From contig JAGXSE010000039.1 in assembly GCA_018333865.1 (NCBI GenBank), positions 1 through 64,000 on the forward strand: 64,000 nt of DNA, given 5' to 3'. Position 1 is the stretch's first letter; the number at the start of each line of letters is the position of its first letter. This document shows, one piece after another, positions 41,368 to 50,152 of the stretch. Made by a program: the position numbers and the translations under genes. Origin of the DNA: Syntrophomonadaceae bacterium (lineage in GTDB: Bacteria; Bacillota; PH28-bin88). Below the pieces are notes generated by a model. The model was not told where the DNA came from. It made no database searches and worked only from the letters and a program-made list of their open reading frames with translations.

Positions 41368-42699
41368 TTATCCCACTAAAAGTTTTTCTTCCGGATAGCG
41401 AAATTGCTCTTTCGGACCCCGGGTTGCTAAGGCCATCGCAATTGTCAAAGGCCCCAGCCGCCCAAAAAACATGGTCATAATTACCACTATTTTACCTGGC
41501 AAGCTCAGGTCAGGAGTAATCCCCATGGACAGCCCCACTGTTGCAAAAGCAGAAATTGCTTCAAAAAGGCAAGGCAAAAACTCCGCCTCTTCAAACAATG
41601 TCAGTAAAAAAGCAGATGTAAGCACCAAAAAAAGGGACGCAGAAAAGATGGCCATCGCCTTACCAACTATTTGGCTGCTTACCCGCCGGGAAAAGAGATG
41701 GGGGTTTTCCTGGCCCTTAACAATTGATCTCACTGTCAATAGCAGGAGGAAGAAAGTTGTAACCTTTATTCCGCCACCGGTTGAACCGGAGGAGGCCCCA
41801 ATAAACATCAAGACCATCACCACCAAAAGGGTTGGGTTTAATAAAGAAGCAGTGTCTATAGTATTAAAACCTGCCGTGCGGGCCGTAGCCGACTGGAAGA
41901 AAGCAGCCTGGACTCTGGTGAAGCTATCAAGGGGACCAAGGGTCGCAGGGTTCCCCTGCTCCAAGAGAAACACCAGTACCGTCCCGCTAATGAGTAAAAC
42001 TGCCGCAGCAACAAGGGTGATTTTGCTGTTTAAAGACAAAGATGAGAACCGCCGCTGGTTAAAAAGATCTAAGGTCACCACAAAACCTAGACCGCCAATA
42101 ACTAAAAGACCAGCGATCACAGCGTTAACAAAAAGGTCGGCAGTGTATCCGGTAAGACTGGCATAGTTTCCGAATAAATCAAATCCAGCGTTGTTAAAGG
42201 CAGAGACGGAATGAAAGACCCCGAAAAAAGCCGCCCGAGGAAATTCCATTTCCTGGGCAAATCTTGCTGTTAAAAGTGCTGCCCCCACGAATTCGACCAG
42301 CAAAGTGGTGACAAAAACGTACCGGACCATCCGGATAATACCTGCTGGCGATTGCTGATTTATTGCCTCCTGCAGGAGGAGCCGCTCCCTAAAGTAGATT
42401 CGCTTGCCCATAATGACAGCAAAAAAGGTGCCAAAAGTCAAGAAACCCATCCCCCCCACCTTGATCAGCAGCATAATTACTGCTTGACCCCAAGGGGTAA
42501 AGGTAGTTCCGGTATCAACAACCACCAAACCGGTTACGCATACAGCAGAGGTAGCCGTAAAAAGGGCATCAATGAATGGCAGGCCATTGCCGTTAACGGT
42601 TGCAAAAGGCATTGTCAACAATATAGCGCCGACTACAATAATAATTACGAAACCAGCGATAAAAAAGCGCTGCGGGTTCATTCTTAATAAATCATGCAA
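41368..42699 (-). CDS. ktrB: TrkH/KtrB potassium channel subunit
   Basis: About 443 residues from TTG 42697-42699, which has AGGTAGGTGAG upstream. Eight or more membrane helices with four P-loop repeats: SAVCVTGL, SAFNNAGFD, ARTAGFNT and SAFATVGLS line the selectivity filter. It is the ion-conducting partner of TrkA/KtrA for potassium uptake. Confidence 0.93.
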   Translation of the reverse strand: MHDLLRMNPQRFFIAGFVIIIVVGAILLTMPFATVNGNGLPFIDALFTATSAVCVTGLVVVDTGTTFTPWGQAVIMLLIKVGGMGFLTFGTFFAVIMGKRIYFRERLLLQEAINQQSPAGIIRMVRYVFVTTLLVEFVGAALLTARFAQEMEFPRAAFFGVFHSVSAFNNAGFDLFGNYASLTGYTADLFVNAVIAGLLVIGGLGFVVTLDLFNQRRFSSLSLNSKITLVAAAVLLISGTVLVFLLEQGNPATLGPLDSFTRVQAAFFQSATARTAGFNTIDTASLLNPTLLVVMVLMFIGASSGSTGGGIKVTTFFLLLLTVRSIVKGQENPHLFSRRVSSQIVGKAMAIFSASLFLVLTSAFLLTLFEEAEFLPCLFEAISAFATVGLSMGITPDLSLPGKIVVIMTMFFGRLGPLTIAMALATRGPKEQFRYPEEKLLVG

Positions 42700-42764
42700 A
42701 TTGCGCTCACCTACCTCTGGAAATAGTAGCCAGACCCTCACGCCGCCTTTAGCGGCATGGTTTT

Positions 42765-43742
42765 CTATTTATGATAAATGCATTTCCCGTTTTGCACTCT
42801 CTGCCTGACCTGCCCCTGCTCTTCCAGATAACTCAGATGAGCTAAGGCTTCGCCGGTGGCAAACCACTTTTGTGCGACAGGAAACGCTGCCCAGGAAGAA
42901 TAGGTCATATCCCAGGTCATCATTGCCGCAACCTGATAAGCATCTTTTTCTCCCTTGGAAAGTATTTCCAGAACCTCATCCAGCCGGTGGTTGTGGTGCC
43001 GGCGCAGTTCCTCAATCCTTTCTTTTAAATCTCGAAAAATGCTCCGATGCCCGGGCAGCACCAAATCCACATCCAGTCCCGCTACCTTATCCAGGCTTTT
43101 CAAGTATTCCCCCAAAGGGTTTTTTTCATCACGAAACCAGCGGGAAATATTGGGGGTAATATCCCTGAGGACATGGTCGCCAGAAAAAAGGAGCCTCTTT
43201 TTATCATCATAAAGGCACAGGTGTCCGCGGGTATGACCGGGGGTCTCCACGCAAGCAAAGTCATAGCCGGCAATACTGATCGTATCCCCTTCCCGCAGAG
43301 TATGAAAACTTCTGTTACCCCGCGGGCAATAGCGGTAACCTGGGTGTTTTTGCACTGCGTCCTCCAGTTCTTCTTCGGGAAAGCCATTCTCCCGGGCAAA
43401 GTCCTGCATGTTATCCCAAACTCCCCGGAAACTCATCCTGCTAATGGCCTCTGCATCGGCCTGGCTGCAGTAAATAGCCGAGTTATCTGTGGCCAAATCA
43501 AAGACCAGGCCTGAATGGTCCGCATGCATATGTGTAATGAAGAAATCCGTTCGCTTAAGATCAATCTCCAGCTCTTTGATCCCCGAATACATGGCCTCCC
43601 TGCACTCGTCCCTGTTCATTCCCGTATCAATGATCAGATTTCGGTCCTTGCTTTTAATGACGAAGGAGTTGAGGGCTTTCAAAGGATTGTTGGGCAGGGG
43701 AACTTCGATCTTAAAAATGCCTGGCAGGGTTTCGCTGATCAA
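42765..43742 (-). CDS. Metallo-beta-lactamase fold hydrolase
   Basis: 325 residues. THMHADHSG near residue 70 is the HxHxDH zinc motif, followed by VETPGHTRGHLCLY and later VLPGHRS with metal-binding histidines. A C-terminal winged-helix-like region follows, as in the LACTB2/RNase-type branch. Substrate unknown. It lies 28 bases after the radical SAM-PDZ gene and is co-directional. Confidence 0.88.
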   Translation of the reverse strand: MISETLPGIFKIEVPLPNNPLKALNSFVIKSKDRNLIIDTGMNRDECREAMYSGIKELEIDLKRTDFFITHMHADHSGLVFDLATDNSAIYCSQADAEAISRMSFRGVWDNMQDFARENGFPEEELEDAVQKHPGYRYCPRGNRSFHTLREGDTISIAGYDFACVETPGHTRGHLCLYDDKKRLLFSGDHVLRDITPNISRWFRDEKNPLGEYLKSLDKVAGLDVDLVLPGHRSIFRDLKERIEELRRHHNHRLDEVLEILSKGEKDAYQVAAMMTWDMTYSSWAAFPVAQKWFATGEALAHLSYLEEQGQVRQRVQNGKCIYHK

Positions 43743-43770
43743 TTTCTTAGCTCCTCTCGTTTTTCCAATG

Positions 43771-45114
43771 CTATACCAATGCCACCGGGCAACTGGCCAG
43801 AACCTCCCAGAAAAAACGACCGGTTAAATCCCGGCCCCCGGCGTCGAACGCAATGGCCGGAAGCAGAATTAAGTCGGGGCGAAAATCTGGTTCTTCCCGC
43901 AAAAAGCCGGCTAAACTGCTGGCAAAATCTTCCACTACCAAAAGGCCTGCCGACTGAATAGAACCGCCAAAGAAATGGTTTTTCGTCTCCACCAACCGGA
44001 CTTCTTCCTGAAAGGGATATTTCTCCAGGGCAAGCCGCAGGGCAGAAGCCCCCAAAACGGAACATAACAGGATTACTTGCTTGGCCCGGAAACGGTTGAT
44101 TTCTTTATTGATCCCCTCGATAACAGCCGGGTCCAGGTCATAGCCCATCACCAAGCCGGATGTTGTACCGGCCTCTTTTTCCACCACTACCGGATCTCTC
44201 ACACCGGCAAGCTCTAGCTTTGGGTTATTCCCCTGCCAGACCCTGCGAAAGGCATCTACCCGGCAAATTACCGGGGAACCATCAACGGCTGTAATCACAT
44301 CTCCCCGGCGTAATCCAACCCTGGCCGCCGGGGAGCCTTGAATAACTCCCTCCAGCCTGGCAGCCAGGTCTGTCACCCGGAAGGGCTCCATCATTACGGG
44401 CACTTTGCTGGACTTGTTTATCTCCTGGATCATTTCTTCCAGTTTTCGAGCGGTTTCTTGGCTAAAATGCATGAGGGGAGCAGCATTCCTGGTAAAACCG
44501 GGCAAGAACACCCTGACTGTCTGAGCGCCCCGCTGGGTTAAATCCAATATGCTTTGCCAAACATCTTCCCACCCGGTGATCCAAGGCATGGCCACAATAC
44601 TGCCATGAAAAGGAATCCCATACTCTGACAATAAATCTGGCAGGGCGATAGCAGCTTCAGGGTTTTGATCACTCATTAAGACCTGTCTTTTTATCGGATG
44701 ACAGCTGTTTAAGGATAAATTGATTTCGACTGGCATCAGGTCTTTTAACATGGTCAAACCTTTTCTGTCCAGCAGGGTACCGTTGGTAGTCAGCTGGATC
44801 AGAGTTTTCGGAAAGCGGCGGCGGACAGAGGTTAACACAGGGAATATTTGGGGATGAGTAAAAGGCTCCCCCTCGACTATGCGAGTCGCCGACTCCCCGA
44901 CCACTATTTTCCGGTTTTCCCGCAGGTAATCCAGCCCCTCAAGAATGGCTTCGGCGCTCCTAAAGGGCAAATAAATTACCTCGACACCCGGCGGGTTTTG
45001 CTTATGGCTGCAAAAAATGCAGCTGACATTACACCTGGAGGTAATGGGCAAAACATTATAGATTTGCATCGAGGAAAAAACCAAGGAATTTATTCTTGCA
45101 GCGGCAAAAGCCAA
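43771..45114 (-). CDS. Radical SAM protein with PDZ and DUF512-like C-terminus
   Basis: About 447 residues from TTG 45112-45114, chosen because a perfect AAAGGAGG lies 7 bases upstream; a GTG at 45154-45156 lies inside a DnaA box and lacks an RBS. The radical SAM motif SRCNVSCIFCSH is near the N-terminus. A PDZ-like domain (GSPAARVGLRRGDVITAVDG) occupies the middle, and ETKNHFFGGSIQSAGLLVVE matches the DUF512 end. In usual DUF512 proteins the PDZ domain is at the N-terminus, so the order is permuted. Function unknown. Confidence 0.8.
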   Translation of the reverse strand: MAFAAARINSLVFSSMQIYNVLPITSRCNVSCIFCSHKQNPPGVEVIYLPFRSAEAILEGLDYLRENRKIVVGESATRIVEGEPFTHPQIFPVLTSVRRRFPKTLIQLTTNGTLLDRKGLTMLKDLMPVEINLSLNSCHPIKRQVLMSDQNPEAAIALPDLLSEYGIPFHGSIVAMPWITGWEDVWQSILDLTQRGAQTVRVFLPGFTRNAAPLMHFSQETARKLEEMIQEINKSSKVPVMMEPFRVTDLAARLEGVIQGSPAARVGLRRGDVITAVDGSPVICRVDAFRRVWQGNNPKLELAGVRDPVVVEKEAGTTSGLVMGYDLDPAVIEGINKEINRFRAKQVILLCSVLGASALRLALEKYPFQEEVRLVETKNHFFGGSIQSAGLLVVEDFASSLAGFLREEPDFRPDLILLPAIAFDAGGRDLTGRFFWEVLASCPVALV

Positions 45115-45148
45115 GTGCCAGCCTCCTTTAAATTCCTTAAGCATCCGC

Positions 45149-45298
45149 TTATCCACAGGGAAATCCTTGGTGTAACAAGGGTTTCAGGTTTTATCACCAC
45201 TATCCACAAAGACCAGTATCTTCCCGGTTTAAAATTTTTCCACAAACCGAAATTCAGGTTTTCCAAAGTTATTAACAGAGTTATCCACATTATCCACA
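45149..45298 (+). other. Cluster of DnaA boxes
   Basis: Perfect TTATCCACA boxes lie at 45149-45157, 45281-45289 and 45290-45298, the last two abutting. Near matches CTATCCACA (45200-45208) and TTTTCCACA (45236-45244) have one mismatch. All five point the same way within 150 bases of the tsaD/radical SAM gap. dnaA itself is not present. Confidence 0.8.
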
Positions 45299-45341
45299 AG
45301 CAAATCTCCCCCAGAAAACACCCGTTTGCAGGACTAGAGGC

Positions 45342-46361
45342 CTAGACAAGAGCTAAATCTGGAACAGCGTTCAGATCCAACCCGGCAAATTCCCGCCGCA
45401 AGTACTGGAAATGCCCCGCACACGCAATCATGGCGGCATTATCAGTACAAAGTACCGGCGGCGGATACAAGACCCGCATCCCAGATTCGGTAGCCCTTCC
45501 GGTCATTCTGGTGCGCAGGTGATTATTGGCGGCTACACCCCCGGCAAGAATCACCGTTTCAACACTTGCCCTCCTGGCAGCCAGGATAGTCTTTTCCACC
45601 AGCACATCTATAACTGCAGCCTGAAAACTTGCGGCAATGCTGGCTTTGTGGACGGGCTCCCCCCGCTCTTTAGCGTTATGTACAAAATTGATTACTGCAG
45701 ATTTAAGCCCGCTGAAGCTAAAGTCCAAACTGCCTTCCTCCAGCCAGGCCCGGGGAAACGGGATAGCGGATGCGTCTCCCTCCAAGGCAATCTTTTCTAT
45801 TTGCGGCCCCCCAGGGTAGCCTAACTTCAGTGTTCTGGCTATTTTATCGAAAGCCTCCCCGGCAGCATCATCCCTGGTAGAGCCAAGCACCCGCCTGGTC
45901 TGATGGTCCTCCAGGTAAAGCAAGCTGGTATGCCCGCCTGAAACCACCAGACAGACCAGTGGGGGCTTAAGATCCGGATGGGCAAGAAAGTTGGCATAGA
46001 TATGGCCCACCAGGTGATTCACACCAAGGAGCGGTATTTTCAAGGCATAGGCCATGGCTTTAGCTACAGATACCCCCACCAAAAGTGCACCTGCCAACCC
46101 AGGCCCATGGGTAACGGCAATTGCCTGCAAATCTCTAAAGTTAATCTTCGCCTCGGCCATCGCCTGTTCCACCACCAGGGTTATTTTCTCCACATGCTTG
46201 CGGGAAGCTATTTCCGGCACTACACCACCGAAACGCTGATGGGTATCAATCTGAGAAAAAATGACATTGGATTTAACTATCTTCCCGTTAGCCACCACTG
46301 CGGCGGACGTTTCATCGCAGCTTGTCTCAATCCCCAAGATAATCCCAGACCTGGTCTCCAA
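45342..46361 (-). CDS. tsaD: tRNA N6-adenosine threonylcarbamoyltransferase
   Basis: 339 residues. ILGIETSCDETSAAVV opens the ASKHA fold, HGPGLAGALLVGVSVAKAMA and NHLVGHIYANFL hold the metal-binding histidines, and AGGVAANNHLR is near the C-terminus. TsaD transfers threonylcarbamoyl to A37 of tRNAs decoding ANN codons, with TsaB and TsaE. It ends the tsaE-tsaB-rimI-tsaD run. Confidence 0.97.
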   Translation of the reverse strand: METRSGIILGIETSCDETSAAVVANGKIVKSNVIFSQIDTHQRFGGVVPEIASRKHVEKITLVVEQAMAEAKINFRDLQAIAVTHGPGLAGALLVGVSVAKAMAYALKIPLLGVNHLVGHIYANFLAHPDLKPPLVCLVVSGGHTSLLYLEDHQTRRVLGSTRDDAAGEAFDKIARTLKLGYPGGPQIEKIALEGDASAIPFPRAWLEEGSLDFSFSGLKSAVINFVHNAKERGEPVHKASIAASFQAAVIDVLVEKTILAARRASVETVILAGGVAANNHLRTRMTGRATESGMRVLYPPPVLCTDNAAMIACAGHFQYLRREFAGLDLNAVPDLALV

Positions 46362-46390
46362 AAAATATCACCCCGCAAAGACAATATGTC

Positions 46391-46837
46391 CTAGTCAATT
46401 ATTTTCCACATAATAAGGGCATCTTCCTTGTTGTCTGAATAGTAGCCTTTTCGCACACCTGTTGTCTTAAAACCCATTTTACCATAAAGAGACTGGGCCG
46501 TTGCATTTGAACGCCTCACCTCTAAGGTAAAACGGACAGCGCCGTTATTTATTCCTAACTCAATCAGGGATGCCAGCAGCTTCATGCCGATCCCCTTCCC
46601 CCTGAAATCCGGGTGTACTGCTAAATTGGTAATATGAGCTTCATCAAAGATCAACCACATGCCTCCATATCCGACCACCTTGTCATCAAAGCAGCAAACC
46701 AAATAAGCAGCAAACTCGTTAAAGTAGATTTCATTTACAAAGGAAGACCGTGACCAGGGGGTTGGAAACGAACAGGATTCGATTTCCAATATCCAATCCA
46801 AATCATGTTCCCTCATGGACCGTATGGATATTTCCAT
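46391..46837 (-). CDS. rimI: Ribosomal protein S18 alanine N-acetyltransferase RimI
   Basis: 148 residues. The GNAT fold has VHPDFRGKGIGMKLLASLIE for acetyl-CoA binding and LEVRRSNATAQSLYGKMGF at the C-terminal part. It acetylates S18 or other N-termini. It is 5 bases after tsaB and 30 bases before tsaD, the standard order. Confidence 0.95.
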   Translation of the reverse strand: MEISIRSMREHDLDWILEIESCSFPTPWSRSSFVNEIYFNEFAAYLVCCFDDKVVGYGGMWLIFDEAHITNLAVHPDFRGKGIGMKLLASLIELGINNGAVRFTLEVRRSNATAQSLYGKMGFKTTGVRKGYYSDNKEDALIMWKIID

Positions 46838-46841
46838 AATC

Positions 46842-47555
46842 TCACCCTTTACATGCCTGGTTTTTCGCCGCCCATTTCAGTTCAGCCTCCGACTGCCTTA
46901 CATACAACGGGCTTAAACTGTGCAGGCTGTCTGATTCTCCATTGGCAAGCCGTTCCAACCCGATAAATGCCGCCTGAGCAGCCCGGGGAAGGAGCGTTGC
47001 GGCATGAGCAACACAGAGTTTGGAGCCTAAACGATCCACCAGGATTTTACTGCAGACCTCCACCCCATCACCCAGCAAGAGCACCGGTTCATCACCAGGC
47101 GCCAGAATATCCCCCAGCAACTGCGGGCTAACGGCCAGATAGCCGGACAGTCGTTCTATTTTTCCGCCCGCAGCCCGGTAAAGGCAGGTGTAAACCTCTT
47201 GCCGGCGGGCATTTAAAACAGGACAGACTAACCCAGACCAACCCATGCCATTCCTGGCCAGTACATCCAAGGTTGGCACCCCCACCAGAGGCAGGCCGGT
47301 TGTCAGGGACAATCCTTTTACAGTAGCCAAACCTATGCGGAGCCCGGTGAAAGAACCCGGTCCAATAGTTACAGCCAACCCGTCCAAATCTCCGAGCTCA
47401 AGAACAGCCTCCTGCAGGGTTTGGGCCACCATCGGCATTAACCGCTGGGAATGTGCCTTGTTTATGTTTAAAAAAAACTCCGCTATTAACCGGTCGTCTT
47501 CGGCAACGGCTACCCCGGCAACACCGGTAGCACTGTCGACAGCTAAAACTCGCAC
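46842..47555 (-). CDS. tsaB: t6A biosynthesis protein TsaB
   Basis: 237 residues. MRVLAVDSATGVAGVAV starts the ASKHA fold, and IGPGSFTGLRIGLATVKGL is the family signature. TsaB is the non-catalytic partner that binds TsaD and TsaE. The start overlaps tsaE by 13 bases. Confidence 0.95.
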   Translation of the reverse strand: MRVLAVDSATGVAGVAVAEDDRLIAEFFLNINKAHSQRLMPMVAQTLQEAVLELGDLDGLAVTIGPGSFTGLRIGLATVKGLSLTTGLPLVGVPTLDVLARNGMGWSGLVCPVLNARRQEVYTCLYRAAGGKIERLSGYLAVSPQLLGDILAPGDEPVLLLGDGVEVCSKILVDRLGSKLCVAHAATLLPRAAQAAFIGLERLANGESDSLHSLSPLYVRQSEAELKWAAKNQACKG

Positions 47556-48013
47556 AATGCTTTCAACTCCTCCACTAAAGGGGAAATGCTCTGGCCAACA
47601 GGCCGAAAGATAACCTTTCTTGCAAGTCCCTGATCAATGACCTCGATCTCGATCAGCAGATATTCGGGAGGCAAGTATGGATGGATGTTCTCAGCCCACT
47701 CGATCACTGTCACCCCTCCCCCGCCCAGCAATTCTTCCAAACCGATATCTTCTGCCTCACCCGGGCGTTCCAGTCGGTAGGCATCGACATGGTTAAATGC
47801 CAGCCGCCCTTCATAGGTATGAACAATAGTAAAAGTAGGGCTCGTCACCTGATCTGATACCTGCAGGCCGATGGCTATGCCCTGGGCTAGAGTAGTCTTT
47901 CCTGCTCCCAAGGGGCCAGCCAGACAAACAACATCGCCGGCCCGGAGCAGGCTGCCCAAATCCCGTCCAAGCCTCCGCATATTTTCCGGAGAATCAACTA
48001 TAATGGAATGCAT
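47543..48013 (-). CDS. tsaE: t6A biosynthesis ATPase TsaE
   Basis: 156 residues. AGPLGAGKTTLAQGIA is the Walker A loop, SPTFTIVHTYEG is the conserved block after it, and HVDAYRL with VTVIEWAENI follow. TsaE uses ATP to keep the TsaBD complex active. It is the first gene of the tsa run. Confidence 0.95.
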   Translation of the reverse strand: MHSIIVDSPENMRRLGRDLGSLLRAGDVVCLAGPLGAGKTTLAQGIAIGLQVSDQVTSPTFTIVHTYEGRLAFNHVDAYRLERPGEAEDIGLEELLGGGGVTVIEWAENIHPYLPPEYLLIEIEVIDQGLARKVIFRPVGQSISPLVEELKALCEF

Positions 48014-48081
48014 TTTCTCACCTCTACCAAGTAGGAGCTCAGCTGCTCTTTGTGCCGCTAATTCCGCTAAGAAGCGAAGGC

Positions 48082-48103
48082 TTAGAGCGGGTAGCTGTCT
48101 ATG
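48082..48103 (+). repeat. Dispersed 22-bp repeat, copy 2
   Basis: TTAGAGCGGGTAGCTGTCTATG, two changes from copy 1 (39774-39795). It lies between the uracil-DNA glycosylase and tsaE genes. Confidence 0.6.
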
Positions 48104-48175
48104 ATAAAACCGGCTGTTCTATCAGCATTATTCCCTGACATTGGCAAGTCAAAACTCGCAATCAGGGGAATAAGG

Positions 48176-48787
48176 TTATTGGCGGCCCAGGACCTGGAAA
48201 TAAGCATCCCGGACGCGCTGAAAATCCTCCCACGCAGGCCTTTTCTTGACCGGATCCCGCAACAGGGCGGAAGGGTGGTAGGTAGCGGCTATTTTAATGC
48301 CATAGCGCTCAAACCATTTTCCCCGGTCACGAGTAATTGAGAAGCCTGGTTCAATCAAGACCTGAGCAGCAACACTGCCCAGGCAAAGGATTATCTTCGG
48401 CTGGATAACAGCGATCTGCGCTTCCAACCAAGGGAGACAAGCTTTTATTTCCTCCTCAGCCGGAGGCCGGTTCTGCCCCCCTCCGGCCCGGAATCCCGGC
48501 CGGCCGGGTAGGTTACGGGGTCTGCATTTTACAATATTGCAGATATAAACCCGGGCCCGCCCAATTGCAGCAGCATCCAGGATTTTGTCCAGCAACTGTC
48601 CTGCGGGTCCTACAAAAGGCCTGCCCTGCAGATCTTCTTGCTCACCAGGTCCTTCGCCTACCAGCATCAAGGAAGACAAGGGGTCTCCATCGCTAAATGC
48701 CACATTGGTCCGCTCTTCAGCCAAACAACACTGGCGACAAGCCTTAGCTTTTTTTTCCAGTTCGGCCAACAGATCCAATCGTACCAT
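48176..48787 (-). CDS. Uracil-DNA glycosylase, family 4/5 (iron-sulfur type)
   Basis: 203 residues. VGEGPGEQEDLQGRPFVGPA is the uracil-binding motif, CRQCCLAEERTN gives cluster ligands near the N-terminus, CNIVKCRP further ligands, and TYHPSALLR is the C-terminal motif. It removes uracil from DNA. A Gly/Pro/Arg-rich insertion of about a dozen residues follows CRPRN, where relatives have a short CRPPxNRPP linker. Confidence 0.93.
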   Translation of the reverse strand: MVRLDLLAELEKKAKACRQCCLAEERTNVAFSDGDPLSSLMLVGEGPGEQEDLQGRPFVGPAGQLLDKILDAAAIGRARVYICNIVKCRPRNLPGRPGFRAGGGQNRPPAEEEIKACLPWLEAQIAVIQPKIILCLGSVAAQVLIEPGFSITRDRGKWFERYGIKIAATYHPSALLRDPVKKRPAWEDFQRVRDAYFQVLGRQ

Positions 48788-48903
48788 AAAATCACCCCGG
48801 AGAAATGTTTCGCTTAAGCCAAAGCGAATCCTCCAAACCGAAAGAAATATGTCGCAAATTCCATCTGGCTACTGGCTGCGAGCTATCCCGGTGATAAACG
48901 CAA

Positions 48904-48924
48904 TAAGGCGGGAACCCCGCCTTA
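48904..48924 (-). terminator. Hairpin after the amidohydrolase gene
   Basis: TAAGGCGGG and CCCGCCTTA form a perfect 9-bp stem with a three-base loop; the minus-strand tail is only moderately T-rich. It lies 60 bases past the amidohydrolase stop. Confidence 0.65.
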
Positions 48925-48984
48925 GAACAATTACAAACCTCCATTGGCACCAGCATCAGGAAGTGGCCGGTGCCGGGTTGCCGA

Positions 48985-50136
48985 CTAAGCTGAGATCAAG
49001 GGAAGCACGTTCTCGCCGTTTACATAAACGGCCTCCACCCTGGAGCGGACATCAAACAGGGGGCCTGACAGGATAATAAAATCAGCATCTTTCCCTGGCT
49101 CCAGGCTCCCGATTCGGTCAGCCACCCCTAGAATTTTGGCGGCATCAACTGTAATAGCCCTCATCGCACTTTCCTCATCCATTCCTTCCTTAACAGCCAA
49201 AGCCCCACACAGAGCGAGGTACTGGATTGGAATAACCGGGTGATCCGTCATCAAGGCCACCGGGATACCGGCAGATGCCAAAACCCCCGGGGTTTTGAAA
49301 GTTCTTTCTTTTAACTCTACCTTGGCCCGGGAAATCAATGTCGGGCCAATTACGCAAGGCAACCTGCGAATGACCAGTTCTTCCACAATCAGATGTCCTT
49401 CGGTGCAGTGCTCAATAATCAGGTCTACGCCAAATTCCTCCGCTATTCGAATAGCAGTCAAAATGTCATCTGCCCGGTGGGCATGGGCCCGTAACGGCAT
49501 TTCCCGGTTTAGGACCTTGACCAGAGCCTCCATTTTCAAGTCCCTTTCTACCAAGCCCTGAGCAAGTAGTTTTGCCCGGTAGTTTTGGGCCTTGACCAGG
49601 TTTTCCCGCAAAAGGGCAGCCGTACCCATCCTGGTGGCAGGCATCTTTTTTTGCTCTCCGTAGATCCTTTTCGGGTTTTCCCCAAAGGCCACTTTCATCC
49701 CCGCCGGCTGGCGCAACAGCATCCGGTCGATCACCCGTCCCCAGGTTTTCATCACCACATGCTCCCCGCCAATGACATTCGCGCTCCCCGGGCCGACCCC
49801 GACCGTGGTTACCCCACCGAGGATGGCGTCATGAAATCCCTGGTCCTGAGGGTTGATGGCATCAAGCGCCCTCAGGTGGGGAGTGACCGGATCTGTGTGC
49901 TCGTTGGTATCGTCTCCTTCTACCCGGTAAATCTCTTCGGCTATACCCAGGTGACAGTGGGCATCGACTAACCCGGGCATGATAATTTTTCCCGTCGCAT
50001 CAATCACTTCTGTTTCCGGTTCAAGCTCTACTTTTAGTCCAACGGCAACAATCTTGCCTTTATTTATCAACAAGGTTCCAGGGCAATAGTTTTCCCCTGT
50101 CATTGTGATCAGGGTACCTCCGGTTATCGCAATCAA
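48985..50136 (-). CDS. Amidohydrolase family protein
   Basis: 383 residues from TTG 50134-50136 (MIAITGGTL), with GGGGGAGG seven bases before it. GLVDAHCHLG holds the metal HxH motif, RAHAHRADD and IIEHCTEGH give further histidines, and LMTDHPV the catalytic aspartate. LEPGKDADFIIL near the C-terminus is typical of imidazolonepropionase-type amidohydrolases. Substrate is not identified. It follows the NIF3 gene by 16 bases on the same strand. Confidence 0.88.
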   Translation of the reverse strand: MIAITGGTLITMTGENYCPGTLLINKGKIVAVGLKVELEPETEVIDATGKIIMPGLVDAHCHLGIAEEIYRVEGDDTNEHTDPVTPHLRALDAINPQDQGFHDAILGGVTTVGVGPGSANVIGGEHVVMKTWGRVIDRMLLRQPAGMKVAFGENPKRIYGEQKKMPATRMGTAALLRENLVKAQNYRAKLLAQGLVERDLKMEALVKVLNREMPLRAHAHRADDILTAIRIAEEFGVDLIIEHCTEGHLIVEELVIRRLPCVIGPTLISRAKVELKERTFKTPGVLASAGIPVALMTDHPVIPIQYLALCGALAVKEGMDEESAMRAITVDAAKILGVADRIGSLEPGKDADFIILSGPLFDVRSRVEAVYVNGENVLPLISA

Positions 50137-50152
50137 ACGGTTACCTCCCCCA

